DNA of 64,000 nt from contig NC_091188.1 of NCBI RefSeq assembly GCF_040958095.1, positions 39,864,734 through 39,928,733 of the forward strand, written 5' to 3'. The notes under the pieces are model-generated. The model searched no databases, was not told the DNA's origin, and saw nothing but the letters and a program-made list of their open reading frames with translations. Shown piece after piece: positions 21,546 to 31,895 of the stretch. Origin of the DNA: Procambarus clarkii (lineage: Eukaryota > Arthropoda > Malacostraca > Decapoda > Cambaridae). Made by a program: the position numbers and the translations under genes. The first letter of the stretch is position 1. Each line of letters opens with the position of its first letter.

Positions 21546-22860
21546 GGACATGCTGGATTCAGGGTAAAATAAATGTCGGATGCAGGCCAATGCAATTGCA
21601 AAATTGAGACTAATAAAATCAATGGTGGCAAACAAATTTAACTGCTATGGTAACGTCACTCGCTCTTTGAATGGTCACTGATCTTCAGACATCGGCACCC
21701 AAAATCAAGCATTGCACATAATGAAATGCACTTTTATGACAGGCCCCCCCCCCATTTGCTTCCTAAAATTAATTTTGCAACTGCCAAGCCTTAACTTAGC
21801 ACACCAGGTCTCTAGTACCAATCCATCACCTACCACAAGCTAGGTGATGAAGCTAGGACCAAATTATGGGTTACTGTACACGATGATGAGCCCTTCAGTA
21901 TCAGAGATCAGTGCAAAACTGAGAAAGAAAAAAATCAACCTATGCACAACAAAAAAGGATTACTTTAAAAAAATTGGCTCCCCCAAGATAACACAAATAA
22001 TTGTTACTGTAGGGGGGAAAAAAGCTCTAACCATGATGTGCCTGACCTCCATCAGGTGACAGGCCACCCAAAGCATGATTCAATTCATGGGTTCACAAAA
22101 ATAAAACATTTTGTTGCTGCCATATTTAAAATGTATTATTTATTTTCTTTTGTTTTCAAGCTGATGTACAGTATGTCCTCAAACTGCAGGATGACACCAA
22201 GTTGCAAAATAGGTAATAAAAGTTGTCTGAAAACAATACGTCCTCAGGCCAAGTCCATTCCATCCAGCGGTCAACCCCAAAGACGTATTCATCAATTTTA
22301 ACATGTTGTTCATTCAAAATAGGAATTTTCTCAAATATAAATTAGTATTGTTATACATTAGCATGCTGTGCATATTTAGGCACCGGTTGGGTTAGGTGTT
22401 TAGATTCTGTTGGCGATTATTTGTAGTACGTAGGTGAGGTATTTACAGCGTTTTGGTTCAAACAAAAATTGTCAGTGAAGCACTTGTTCCAGAAGTGTTC
22501 GAATGTCATCAGTTGCGAGTTGTGTGTAAACCGGTTTTCATTCATAAACAGGGGGTTTGGCTGGTGCATGGAATGGACTTTGGCCTTTGTTTATGAGGAC
22601 AGGCTGCTGAAAACCAATTCTGTAATCTGTCACCATTTCTGGAATCTTGACACCTGAATCAAGTACAATACAGTATCTCCAAATCAATTGTAAATGCTAG
22701 ACACACATACTTAACATACCAGGCTACTTAACATATTTCATATCAGACTTTAATAGTGGTTCAAAAAAAAAAAAAAAGACACTGATCATGTAAAAAAATG
22801 AAGCCATAAAAGAATATGATAACACCACTACAGAGTACTGTCATACCCTACGACCATTTC
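21546..22860. other. No gene recognised in duplication block A
   Basis: AT-rich, with short homopolymers (C run at 21745, A runs at 22760). Block C has no counterpart for most of it, so it was probably inserted into block A after duplication. I could not identify the insertion. Confidence 0.35.
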
Positions 22861-23189
22861 CTGTAATATCAAAACTTAATGCTCAGCACTTGGAAGAAAC
22901 GAGTCAAAAAATGTTGATTTAAAATGTTATCTCCTGTTATGTAGCTGTTGTCAACATAATTATATTTTAGCCAACTAAGAATGTCAATAACTTCATTAAG
23001 TGTCTGGATATGGGTGACTTTATCCCAGCCTAATGTAAATAATAAATTGTAGCCAAGACAAATGCTTGTCAGGGGTAATATGAATTTTGGAACCAAATGT
23101 AAATTGTCAACAAAATTATTCACACACCCTGATACGAAAAGATCATCCGTCTTACATGAGAAGATCAAATTCACGAAAAGATATGTGAA

Positions 23190-24003
23190 TTTAGAGAACT
23201 CTAAAACAAATGTTTATGAAATGTGTAAATATTTAATTCAAAATAATCTACTATCAAAATTTTTAGCCAAATATCCTCAGTTTACTAACTGTAGGTAGTT
23301 AATAATAATTCATTGTGTCGGGGGACAGGAAGCCAGAGTGTATTCATACACGTTAGACTTATATCGAGGTCCAGCAACCAGGAGGCCTGGTCAGCGACCG
23401 GGCCGCGGGGACGCTAAGCCCCGGAAACACCTCAAGATAACGTCAAGGTAGTTCCCCCTCAAGGTCAAATTACTGACCCCACTCAGAATACAACCCCACA
23501 AGCTGACTAACTCCCGAGTGCCTACTTACTGTTAGGTGAACAGGGCCTTAGGTGATAGGAAATGTGCCCAACCATTTGTCCCGCCTGGTATTCGAACCTG
23601 GAGTTCTCAACTGCGCATCGAGAACGAACCCTACTACTATTGGGACCCTTCCTGGTAGTATGATGATATGGGTGACTATAACCTTTCCACTGCTGCCCAC
23701 AGGTTGGGGGAGGGGGTGTGTACAAGATAAACATATCAACTATGACACTAGATCTTTACATATTCAAATTGCTTAATTTAGAGACTGTATTTGTAGTTGA
23801 TCTCGAACCCATTGTTGATATAACAATACAGTATACTGTACATTAAATTTGTAACCAGCTCATCAGGACTGTAACTTGCTTAGCTAAATGAATTTTGGAC
23901 ATATAATGGGCTCAGGGACTGAGCCCATTATATGCCTCCATAACCCTTTCAACTACTGTCCATAGAATGGGTATGGGGTGCATAATAAATGAAATAAATT
24001 AAA
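23190..24003 (+). mobile_element. I-like LINE 3' end with a SINE inserted
   Basis: The coding tail NVYEMCKYLIQNN and a following FLAKYPQFTNCR end at the stop at 23296. This corresponds to the last residues of the minus-strand frame at 32208..33254. The 3' UTR continues to about 24003 with CTTGCTTAGCTAAATGAATT and GGGCTCAGGGACTGAGCCC, matching 31896-32200 (reversed) and 46170-46300. It is interrupted by the repeat at 23365..23665. Confidence 0.65.
23365..23665. mobile_element. tRNA-derived SINE-type repeats
   Basis: The first part (23365-23450) is the LINE/SINE shared tail AGGAGGCCTGGTCAGCGAC through ACACCTCAAGATAAC. The second part has a B-box-like GGTATTCGAACCTGG (23587-23601) and TGTTAGGTGAACAGGG. 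A diverged copy of the second part lies at 55620..55850. Confidence 0.55.
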
Positions 24004-24133
24004 CTGATATACATCTCGCAATACATTACTGTACTACCAAATTAAACGATGTAAAATTTATCCAACATATACACTATATGGTGCCTTGTAAAATTAATAT
24101 CAAGATTATTCCCCTCAAAACAAGACACTAGGC

Positions 24134-25334
24134 CTAGTGAGGTTCATCACCTGAATGCATTAATACATGCTTTCTCATACTAGTACGATGCTTAAATCTT
24201 TTCCCACACTTCGGACATTCATGAGGTTTATTATCCGTGTGCACTAACATGTGACTTATTTTACCGTAACGGTGTCTAAATGTTTTCCCACATTCTGGAC
24301 ACTCATAAGGTTTATCATCCGAATGCACAACCCTGTGTGCCTTCATATTATTAAGTAGACTGAACCCTCTCCCACAATCAGGACATTCATGAGGTCTATC
24401 ACCTGTATGCACTAACATGTGTTTTTTCACATTATGATGATATCTAAATCTTTTTCCACACTTTGGACATTCATGAGGTTTAGCATCCACATGTACTAAC
24501 ATGTGTCTCATCATATTGCGTCGATCTTTAAATCCCTTCCCACATTCTGGACACTCGTGAGGTTTATCATCCGTATGCACCATCGTATGTTGTTTCATAT
24601 TTTCTAGACGACTGAATGTTTTTCCACACTCGGGACATTCGTGAAGTTTATCCTCCGCATGCGTTATCATGTGACTTAATACACCGCCACGATCTTTGAA
24701 TCTTCTCCCACACTCCGCACACTCAAAACGTTTAACATCAGTATGCACAATCCTGTGTCTTTTCATACCTTCGAGACGACTAAAGGTTTTCTCACATTCT
24801 GGGCACTCGTAAGGTTTATCCTTCGTATGCACCCTCATGTGTCTTTTCATACTTTCAGGACGACTGAATGTTTTTTCCACATTCTGGACATTCATGATGT
24901 TTATCCACTGTATGCATCACCATGTGTTTCTTCATATGATCATGACGACTAAATGTTTTCCCACATTCTGGACATTCATGAAGCTTAACAGTCGTATGCA
25001 CCATCCTGTGTCTCTTCATATATTCAGGATGACTGAACGTTTTCCCACATTCTGGACATTCATGAGGTTTATCACCTGTATGCACTGACATGTGACTTAT
25101 TATTTGGCTACGGCGGCTAAAGCTTTTCCCACACTCTTGGCACTCGAAAGGATTGTCGGGTTTATTTCCCGTATGCGCCTTCATGTGATACAACATATTA
25201 CTTTGGTATCTAAATTTTTTCATGCACTCAACACACTCGAAAGGTTTATCATCTGTATGCATCACCATGTGTTGCTTCAAATGAGCCAGACGATTGAATA
25301 TTTTCCCACATTCTAGACACTCGTGATGTTTCAT
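24134..25334 (-). pseudogene. C2H2 zinc-finger protein, copy A (one frameshift)
   Basis: Minus-strand array of 14 C2H2 fingers (C-x2-C-x12-H-x3-H, TGEKP-type linkers such as HTDDKPHECPECGK) almost from the first codon. Such poly-zinc-finger proteins normally bind DNA in the nucleus; the target is unknown. Relative to copies B and C, the first finger is fused away by an in-frame loss of one 28-residue unit. A net one-base gain in a T run (24871-24878) shifts the frame inside finger 6, so the protein stops after about 159 residues. The second frame (24134..24895) holds the other eight and a half fingers without stops. The linker TGNKPDNP between fingers 2 and 3 is shared with copy C. Either a young pseudogene or a sequencing error in a homopolymer. 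Confidence 0.85.
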
Positions 25335-25374
25335 TTTTCTTATTTGCGTGAGTTATCACACTTTATTGCTGCAA

Positions 25375-25500
25375 AACTTGAACTCGCCTATTTGTGCTTG
25401 TGGGGGTTGAGCTCTGGCTCTTTGGTCTCGTCTCTAAACTGTCAATCAACTGGTGTACAGGGACCTGAGCTTACTGGGCCCAGTAGGCTACTGCGGCGTC
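25375..25500 (-). mobile_element. SINE fragment inserted upstream of zinc-finger copy A
   Basis: CTCGCCTATTTGTGCTTGTG and the following GAGCTCTGGCTCTTTGGTC match 58470..58600 and, reversed, 62940..63025. Copies B and C lack it at this position, so it arrived in block A after duplication. Confidence 0.55.
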
Positions 25501-25559
25501 TTGTGCGGTAGGGGCGTGTCTCCGGGAGACACTGTCATTGGGAAGGCTAATTAAGGCTT

Positions 25560-25900
25560 TCTTCTACCGTCTTCTTTGTGGTATGTGCAGTTTGTATAAG
25601 GATTTACGCTATGACTTGGTGGTGAATTGAAGGCAGCAAAGCAAAGCCTGGTGGCGTAGAGAAGTATGGACAATGGAGCTGTCCCTCCTACATTTCCCTT
25701 CTGCTGAGCGCCTCTTCCTTCGGCTACAGCGGCTCAGACCACACAGAACAAAGCTGATTTAGAGGAACGACGACCCGTGAGTCGCCACCATCAGTACACG
25801 TCGAGTTGGTCACCTGGCGTCTGCACCATTGTTGATGTTTGGAAGCGTCTTGGTAGCCGTCCACAGCTTGACCCGGAATTAAGGCTATGACGTCACACCT
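25560..25900 (-). promoter_or_regulatory. Putative promoter/5'UTR of zinc-finger copy A, with CRE site
   Basis: This segment is conserved with 57890..58250 upstream of copy C. It contains TGACGTCA at 25888-25895, the full palindromic cAMP-response element bound by CREB/ATF-type factors. It lies about 550 bases upstream of the first Met codon, part of that distance being the SINE insertion. Conservation in two copies suggests a regulatory role; I see no TATA box. Confidence 0.45.
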
Positions 25901-26329
25901 CGTAAGCCTTATTTGTATAATATAGAATTTTATATATTTATTTTGGTTATGGTAAATTAGGATAGGATAGGTAATCTCAGTTATATTAATTTTTGTTAAT
26001 TAGGTTATGTTTACAGAGTAGCGAAGACGCTGCAAGGCGTATCTATTGGCCGTTTTTAGACCCCTCGTTTCAGCAATACTGATATAAAGGATACGCGCCT
26101 AAAAATAACCCATAGATATACTAAAATGTTATTTTAAGAACTATTAATATGGAGATCCTTCGATGGTCGTCGCCCATCAATCAACAAGATAAAATGAAGT
26201 TTTTTTTTATCTATTAGAGGTGTCTATAAAAATTATCAGAGCTGCAATGTCTGGAACAACCTGTTTATGTGAATGAATGTTTAACCAAGTACCTCTTTTT
26301 GGGTCTATAAATATAATAATAATTTAATA

Positions 26330-27470
26330 ATAATAATTTTTATTTAGGCAAAGGTACAGACATAAAGAGATTTTACAAAGTTTGTTGGCTTTATAGATAA
26401 GAGCTAGTACATACAATGCCTAAAGCCACTATTACGCAAAGCGTTTCGGGCAGAAGCAGAAATGTTTGAATATTTCACCATAACTACCTCTTACTTAAAC
26501 TTTACTAGTATGGAATCCAAGGCCTTGCTCTAAACTATATTCGATTCATTCTTAGCACTAGACACCAAAATGTAGCCATCAATGCTTGTGCTGGAAACTC
26601 GCACTGTATATAGTGCTACCCAATTGCCCGCAATATGTACCTATGCCATAGAACTTTACCATTGTAATCATTGTTGTTATCTTATATCATGTTATACACA
26701 TAGTTTGCTACATTATATCTTGCAATAATCCTCAAATTATGCTAAAATGTACCTTTGGATAACCCCTAAATTTACTTTAATGTACAGTACCTACTTTTTT
26801 TTGTCAAATTTCTTATACAATTTATTTTTTTATATCTTCTTACAATGCATTTTTATACCTTCTTACAATGTATTTTAATACTTTTTTATGATATACCTAT
26901 AAAAAAAAATTAAATTTTGCTTGAAATTATCTTAAAATTATATGTTAGATTCAGGATCTGCCCGAAATGCTATGCATGCTAGTGGCTTTACTTAAATGTA
27001 AAATTTCAAGTCTCTGTACTCTCATGAACCCAATGTACCTTCTTGTATATAAATAAATAAATAAATAAATTTACTCCATGTAACTTATTAACTCCATGTA
27101 ACCTACCTTACTTCCATATGTCAACCCATGTCTTACTATTTAAAAAAAAAAAATGCTGTTTGTTGACCAACTTGTATATTGGTTATTTTCTACCATGTTC
27201 CCCCACCCTTTTTTTCATCTTTTATTATTTTTTTTTCTTTCAACGCAATTTATACTTAAAGCTCGATTAGTATTAAGTTTTAGTCTAAGTATTTTTTCCC
27301 CACCTCACCTTGCCCGAAATGCTATGCGTACTAGTGGCTTTAGGTATTGTATGTACTACCTCTATCTTTAAATCAAACAGAATGTTTGTACTGTAACTCT
27401 GCAACTATGTACAGTATGTACTTTTCCTAAATAAATTATTATTATTATTATTAAATAAATAAATAACGCC
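26330..27470. mobile_element. Cluster of LINE 3' tails
   Basis: A minus-strand tail (26330-26460, with ACGCAAAGCGTTTCGGGCAG) is followed by plus-strand tails at about 26950-27065 (TGCCCGAAATGCTATGCATG, ending in AAATAAAT repeats) and 27150-27440 (ending AATTATTATTATTATTA). All are the 3' UTR type of the LINEs at 45385 and 46392. No coding sequence is left. Confidence 0.6.
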
Positions 27471-28130
27471 CCCACTCTACCATTAACCATAGGAGTGCCA
27501 CAGGGTAGCATCCTGGGGCCTTGCCTATCTCTTATATACATCAGCCTTATATTTTATGGTCTCACCTGATTTTTAGTCATATTTGATTTGTTTTTGTATT
27601 GAGGCAGGTATTTTTCCCCTGATTCAATGTATGACTAACCATCCTGTGAGATGGGAATACAGTATTGAATAAACTTATAGCCAGCTGTTTAGTCAGAGCT
27701 GTTTTGTTTTTGTATTAAATTAAGGCAGGTATTATCTCCCCCTAATTCCATGTATGACTAACCATCCAGTGAGATAGGAATAATAATTGAACCTATAGCT
27801 AGTTCTTGATCTACACAGTGTAATATCTAATATAGCAGTAGCAGCAGCATTGCTGTGTATACCTAATTTTGCTAAAAAAAAATATATATATATACATCAA
27901 TGATTTGCCAAATGTCTAACCTTCTAAAACCTATACTATTTGCTGACAATACTACCTTCATCTATCTGACCTCAACCCACACACACTAAATAATATTGTT
28001 AATAACGAATTAAAATAGAGTACTGTACTCATAAATGTCAACCAACAAGCTCACACACTAGCAAAGACCTACTACATTTTATTTGGAAGTAAATCATCAA
28101 ATAAAATTCACTTCAGACAATGACAATGAT
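27470..28130 (+). mobile_element. LINE RT fragment split by a duplicated insert
   Basis: The plus strand begins with TIGVPQGSILGP-like RT sequence (27485-27530). It resumes at 27890 with a damaged INDLPN...FADDTT region and a TNKLTH-like stretch. Between them, two direct copies of a segment of about 110 bases (TTTTTGTATTGAGGCAGGTA at about 27590 and a diverged copy at about 27708) form an insertion. The same LINE family is found at 59358..60157. Confidence 0.5.
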
Positions 28131-28475
28131 AGACAAAAGTTTACATTAGCAATTTTTTTTTTTTATCAAGCTTAGGTATGCACAGCAATGTGCTGCCACC
28201 CTATTCTGTTTGAAATATTACACAGTGTAGAGAAACAACTAGCTGTAGTTTTCAGAGGAGACAATACCAGCCTCAATACAAAAACAAATCCACTTTGACT
28301 AAAAATCTGGAGAGAACATGAAGTGTAAGACTGATCTATTAGCCTCCACTAGCAAAATCTGGATACAGCTCAAGAAAATCTTCCAAAATTCCTGAGTGTA
28401 TGAAGTAATTACAGAGCTCAAAGTACCTCATTCCATTTGGTTTGAAGTTATAACAAGGCAATCATAGATATAGTG

Positions 28476-29372
28476 TTAGAGAGTATGTCTTAGCTCTTGT
28501 TCATATAGTTTACAATTGGAATGTTCACCATTGGGGGATTCATTACCTGCAGTCACCTGCCATAGATATTGACATCTCAGCCTAATTCTGGCAATTACAA
28601 TGTCACACAATGTGGATGTTTTATGCTGCCCGTACATATAATTCTCGGTTCTAAACATGTCATAGCTCTTTATACTTGAGTTTTCTGGCCTTTGTGTGTC
28701 AATGATGGCACTTCTGTTTTCCCTAATTTCCTGAAATATTGTGGCTTTTAAAGCAGAGATTGGAATACAGTACCTATATCCAACTATCTGGAAGCTCCAA
28801 GAATTATCCTCATGGCTTCGTTTTGAATTTTCTCTAAACCTTTCAGCCTATTGCTTAGGAAGACTAATAAGGTGCAGGGCATGGTAGTCAACTAGTGACC
28901 TGATGAACATCATGTAGAACATTCTGGCATATTTGACATTAATATCAATATGCTTTCCAGCAAGCATTCTTAGCCTTTCTTTAAGCTTAAATTGTAGTTC
29001 ACTTACAATGTCACTATTAATATTCACACCCAGGTACAGTATTTGTATTGCCTGCAGTTTTCAATGTGCTGATCATTGACTTTAAAAACATGAGGATTAT
29101 TGATTTTGGGGGCATAAGTTCCTGGTTTTACCTGTGGAGACGATAAGTCCACATTCAATACATTTATTTGCAAGTGTATCAAGGATAGTCTGCAGTTGGT
29201 TACCACTGTTTGCAATAACGCAAATGTCGTCTGCATAGCAGATGACAGCCTCATCGACTTGTGTAGGTATGTCAGCTATTAATCTATGTATCAGCACATT
29301 GAAAAGCATAGGACTGAGGACTCCGCCCTGAGGTGTGCCAAATTCATTTAAGTCTACCATGTATGAATACAT
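28476..29372 (-). mobile_element. I-like LINE ORF2 fragment, RNase H deleted
   Basis: Minus strand: RT motifs GTPQGGVLSPMLFNVLIHRL and ICYADDICVIANSG (29097..29372). A degraded thumb follows, then the C-terminal ARIRLRCQYLWQV and CKLYEQELRHTL (28476..28658), which corresponds to the zinc-motif region after RNase H in the copy at 32208. The RNase H domain between them is absent, so this copy carries an internal deletion. Confidence 0.6.
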
Positions 29373-29379
29373 TATGACT

Positions 29380-29600
29380 TCCTGTCCTCTGACACAATGA
29401 ATTCTGAATTATAAAACCTTGTTCCTAAATGCTAATCCTGATCTGAAACTCTTCCTTAACAGATGTAACAGAACCCATGGGCACCACACTAGAAATAAAT
29501 AAATAAACACCAAACCTCGTGTACTCTCACAAACCCAATGTACCTTCTTGTATACATACATAAATAAATAAATAAATATTAAATAAATAAATAAATCTCT
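29380..29600 (+). mobile_element. LINE 3' tail with AAAT repeats
   Basis: ACAGAACCCATGGGCACCAC and AACCCAATGTACCTTCTTGT match the plus-strand LINE tails at 46900-47100 and 60700. It ends in AAATAAAT microsatellite. Confidence 0.55.
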
Positions 29601-29639
29601 TTGATATCCTCAGTCAAACTAAATTTACATGAGGGCCAC

Positions 29640-30058
29640 TAAAACTCTTAGGGGCTTCGACAAGGACAGGAAGCTGGCAGCTTATCAAAGGTCCTCCCCC
29701 CCCCCATTTGCCCTTATAATTTTTTGCAATTGGATTTTTAAAATGTAAGTCCTTTGGCATTTACAGCTTCAGCAGGTAGTTCCATGGGTTTATAACCCTG
29801 TGGGTAAAAAAGCATCTCCTGTTCTCAGTCCTACATTATAGCTTGTTGAGATTGAAACCATTGCTCCTTGTGTTACATCTGATCTTTTGAAGAAATTGTC
29901 CAGATCCACATCTTCCAAATTGTTCTGTATTTTAAGTTTCAATGAGATCTGCCCTGTCATGCCTGGTTTTCAGTATTGTTAGCCCTGTGGCCCTCAACCA
30001 TTCCTATTATGAGCATTGACTTAGCTCTGGAATGATTTTTGTTGCCCAGTGTTAGACC
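29640..30058 (-). mobile_element. CR1-like LINE 3' fragment
   Basis: The reversed tail (GACAGGAAGCTGGCAGCTTA on the plus strand, then GGTAAAAAAGCATCTCCTGT) matches 1740-2130 and 53520-53960. The coding remnant on the minus strand is too short to be functional. A C run at 29696-29705 is present. Confidence 0.6.
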
Positions 30059-30059
30059 T

Positions 30060-31365
30060 TCAGACTGCAAAGACTACAATTTGTGAAGGTATAAATTTCA
30101 CTTTGTGACCTTTCAGGTGTATCTCATTTATCCTTTTCTTACAATCCTCAACTATGGACATGATGATTGGATTTTGACTGTTTAAGGAATCAAGTGCTCC
30201 TCGGCTATCGACAAATACAAAAACACCTTTTTTGTCTTGATGTACGTCCTTCAAACCAACCAGAATGGCCTGCAATTCAGCTTGTGTGGATGATATATAA
30301 ATACTAAGTCGAAGTTCAATTTTCCTGTCCACAGTTCCAAGCTCAGTAAATTCCCTTATTAGGAGAGCACACTCTGCCCTGCCATCTTCCACCACCGACC
30401 CGTCACAATACAGTATACCTGTACATGTAAACTATTGCCTGTTGGTAACCGAGATATCATGTTTCCATATATGCACTGCAATTGTCCCGGTTCATAATAA
30501 ATCTTTTTTTACCTTGAGGGGTACAATTTCGACTTCTGTTTTCTGTACTTTCCAGGGAGCAGACCTATTACACTGCTGAGAAGGTTTGCAGCAGTTAAGT
30601 ACATTGTATTTCCTGAGGTCCTTAGCTAGTCCCCTTGTGTAGCATGTCTCTCTCCGTTTCCTGAAAGTGTGTACATCACTCAAGCAATTCTGAATGCTGT
30701 GAAAGAGTTTATCCCCTCCTCCTCTCCTCATGAAGCAAATAGATACTCTAGTGTTACTCTCAAGGACTCTTGAGAATCATACATACACTGTAAAGTTAAT
30801 TCCATTCTCATTATTTCAATCATTGCATTTCTTTGACATCCAATAATAATCCTCATAGCTTCATTCTGTATCAGCTGGTGATTTTTAATTCTGCCTTACC
30901 CTGTGTAAGACAAAATGGGTGTTGCATAGTCTATCAGGGATCGAACAGTGCTTATGTATAACATCTGCAAGATAGGTACCCCTTGACCTTTACCAGAAAA
31001 TGCTAGCGCCTTTAGAGGATGCAGTCGGGCTTTACACAAGGTGCCGATATGATTTATTTTAGCATTTTTACTCTCGCATGTGTATCCAACATACATGGCC
31101 AGATACTTGTACTTTTGAACATGGCTCAGTTCCTTACCATTTAAGTTGTTTTATTTCCTCCTTTCCTATACTCCTATTTGGTTTTGTCTGCATTTATAAC
31201 TAAATCTAACTTGTGACAGGTTGATCTAAGTATGTTAATAGCAGTTTGAATTTTGTTACCAGCAATGCCTTGTATAAGAATGTCATCAGCATATATGATC
31301 GTCATGACCCCTAGAGGATACAGGTGCTTGGGTTGAGAAAAAGGCACATGATACGAAAACAACAC
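30060..31365 (-). mobile_element. I-like LINE ORF2 fragment with RT and RNase H
   Basis: Minus strand, from high to low coordinates: RT end with IIYADDILIQGIAGNKIQTA (31174..31365), thumb with MLYISTVRSLIDYATPILSY (30896..31096), a linker (30492..30731, YTRGLAKDLRKYNVLNC), and RNase H with SSTQAELQAILVGLKD and VFVDSRGALDSLNSQNP (30060..30395). Frameshifts separate all pieces. It is a second, diverged I-like lineage next to 31896..33830. Confidence 0.65.
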
Positions 31366-31895
31366 TAAAAACTACTGACACCTACTACCAATCACATCAG
31401 ATCATATTGTTCAATATTTCCCATGAAACAAGCCAACAAATGTTGAGATACTTGTAGCCTTATCTCTGATACACTTGGGTAATAGTCTCCAGAAACCAAC
31501 AGGGCTGAACATCTGGGAACCACATCTGTTAATCTATGAGTGTTATCTAATACTCTAATGTGAAAACAGAGCCAATTACTTAAGTAAAATATACATAATT
31601 ATATACTCAAAAAATGTCCTACAAATGGTTGTGTCAAGCCCTCTGGAGAGGAGTGCTAGAAAGTCCACTGAATTCGTTTCATGCCAAATCTATGGAAGCC
31701 GCCGTTTTATGTAATATCTCAAGGGGCATTGCATATACCGTACATCATACAATCTAATATCGCTTTCACTGAATGATGTCTCCTGCTTCGATTCATAAAA
31801 TAAATTTTGCAATGAATATAATGTAACTATATTTTAGTCTGCTGAGAATGTCAATAACTTTCTTAAAAGTCAGGATAAAGATGATTTGTTTATTT
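31366..31895. other. No gene recognised; weak old repeat
   Basis: The stretch at 31810-31890 resembles 22930-23000 (AGAATGTCAATAACTTC and flanks), probably a decayed shared repeat. Nothing else is visible. Confidence 0.3.
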
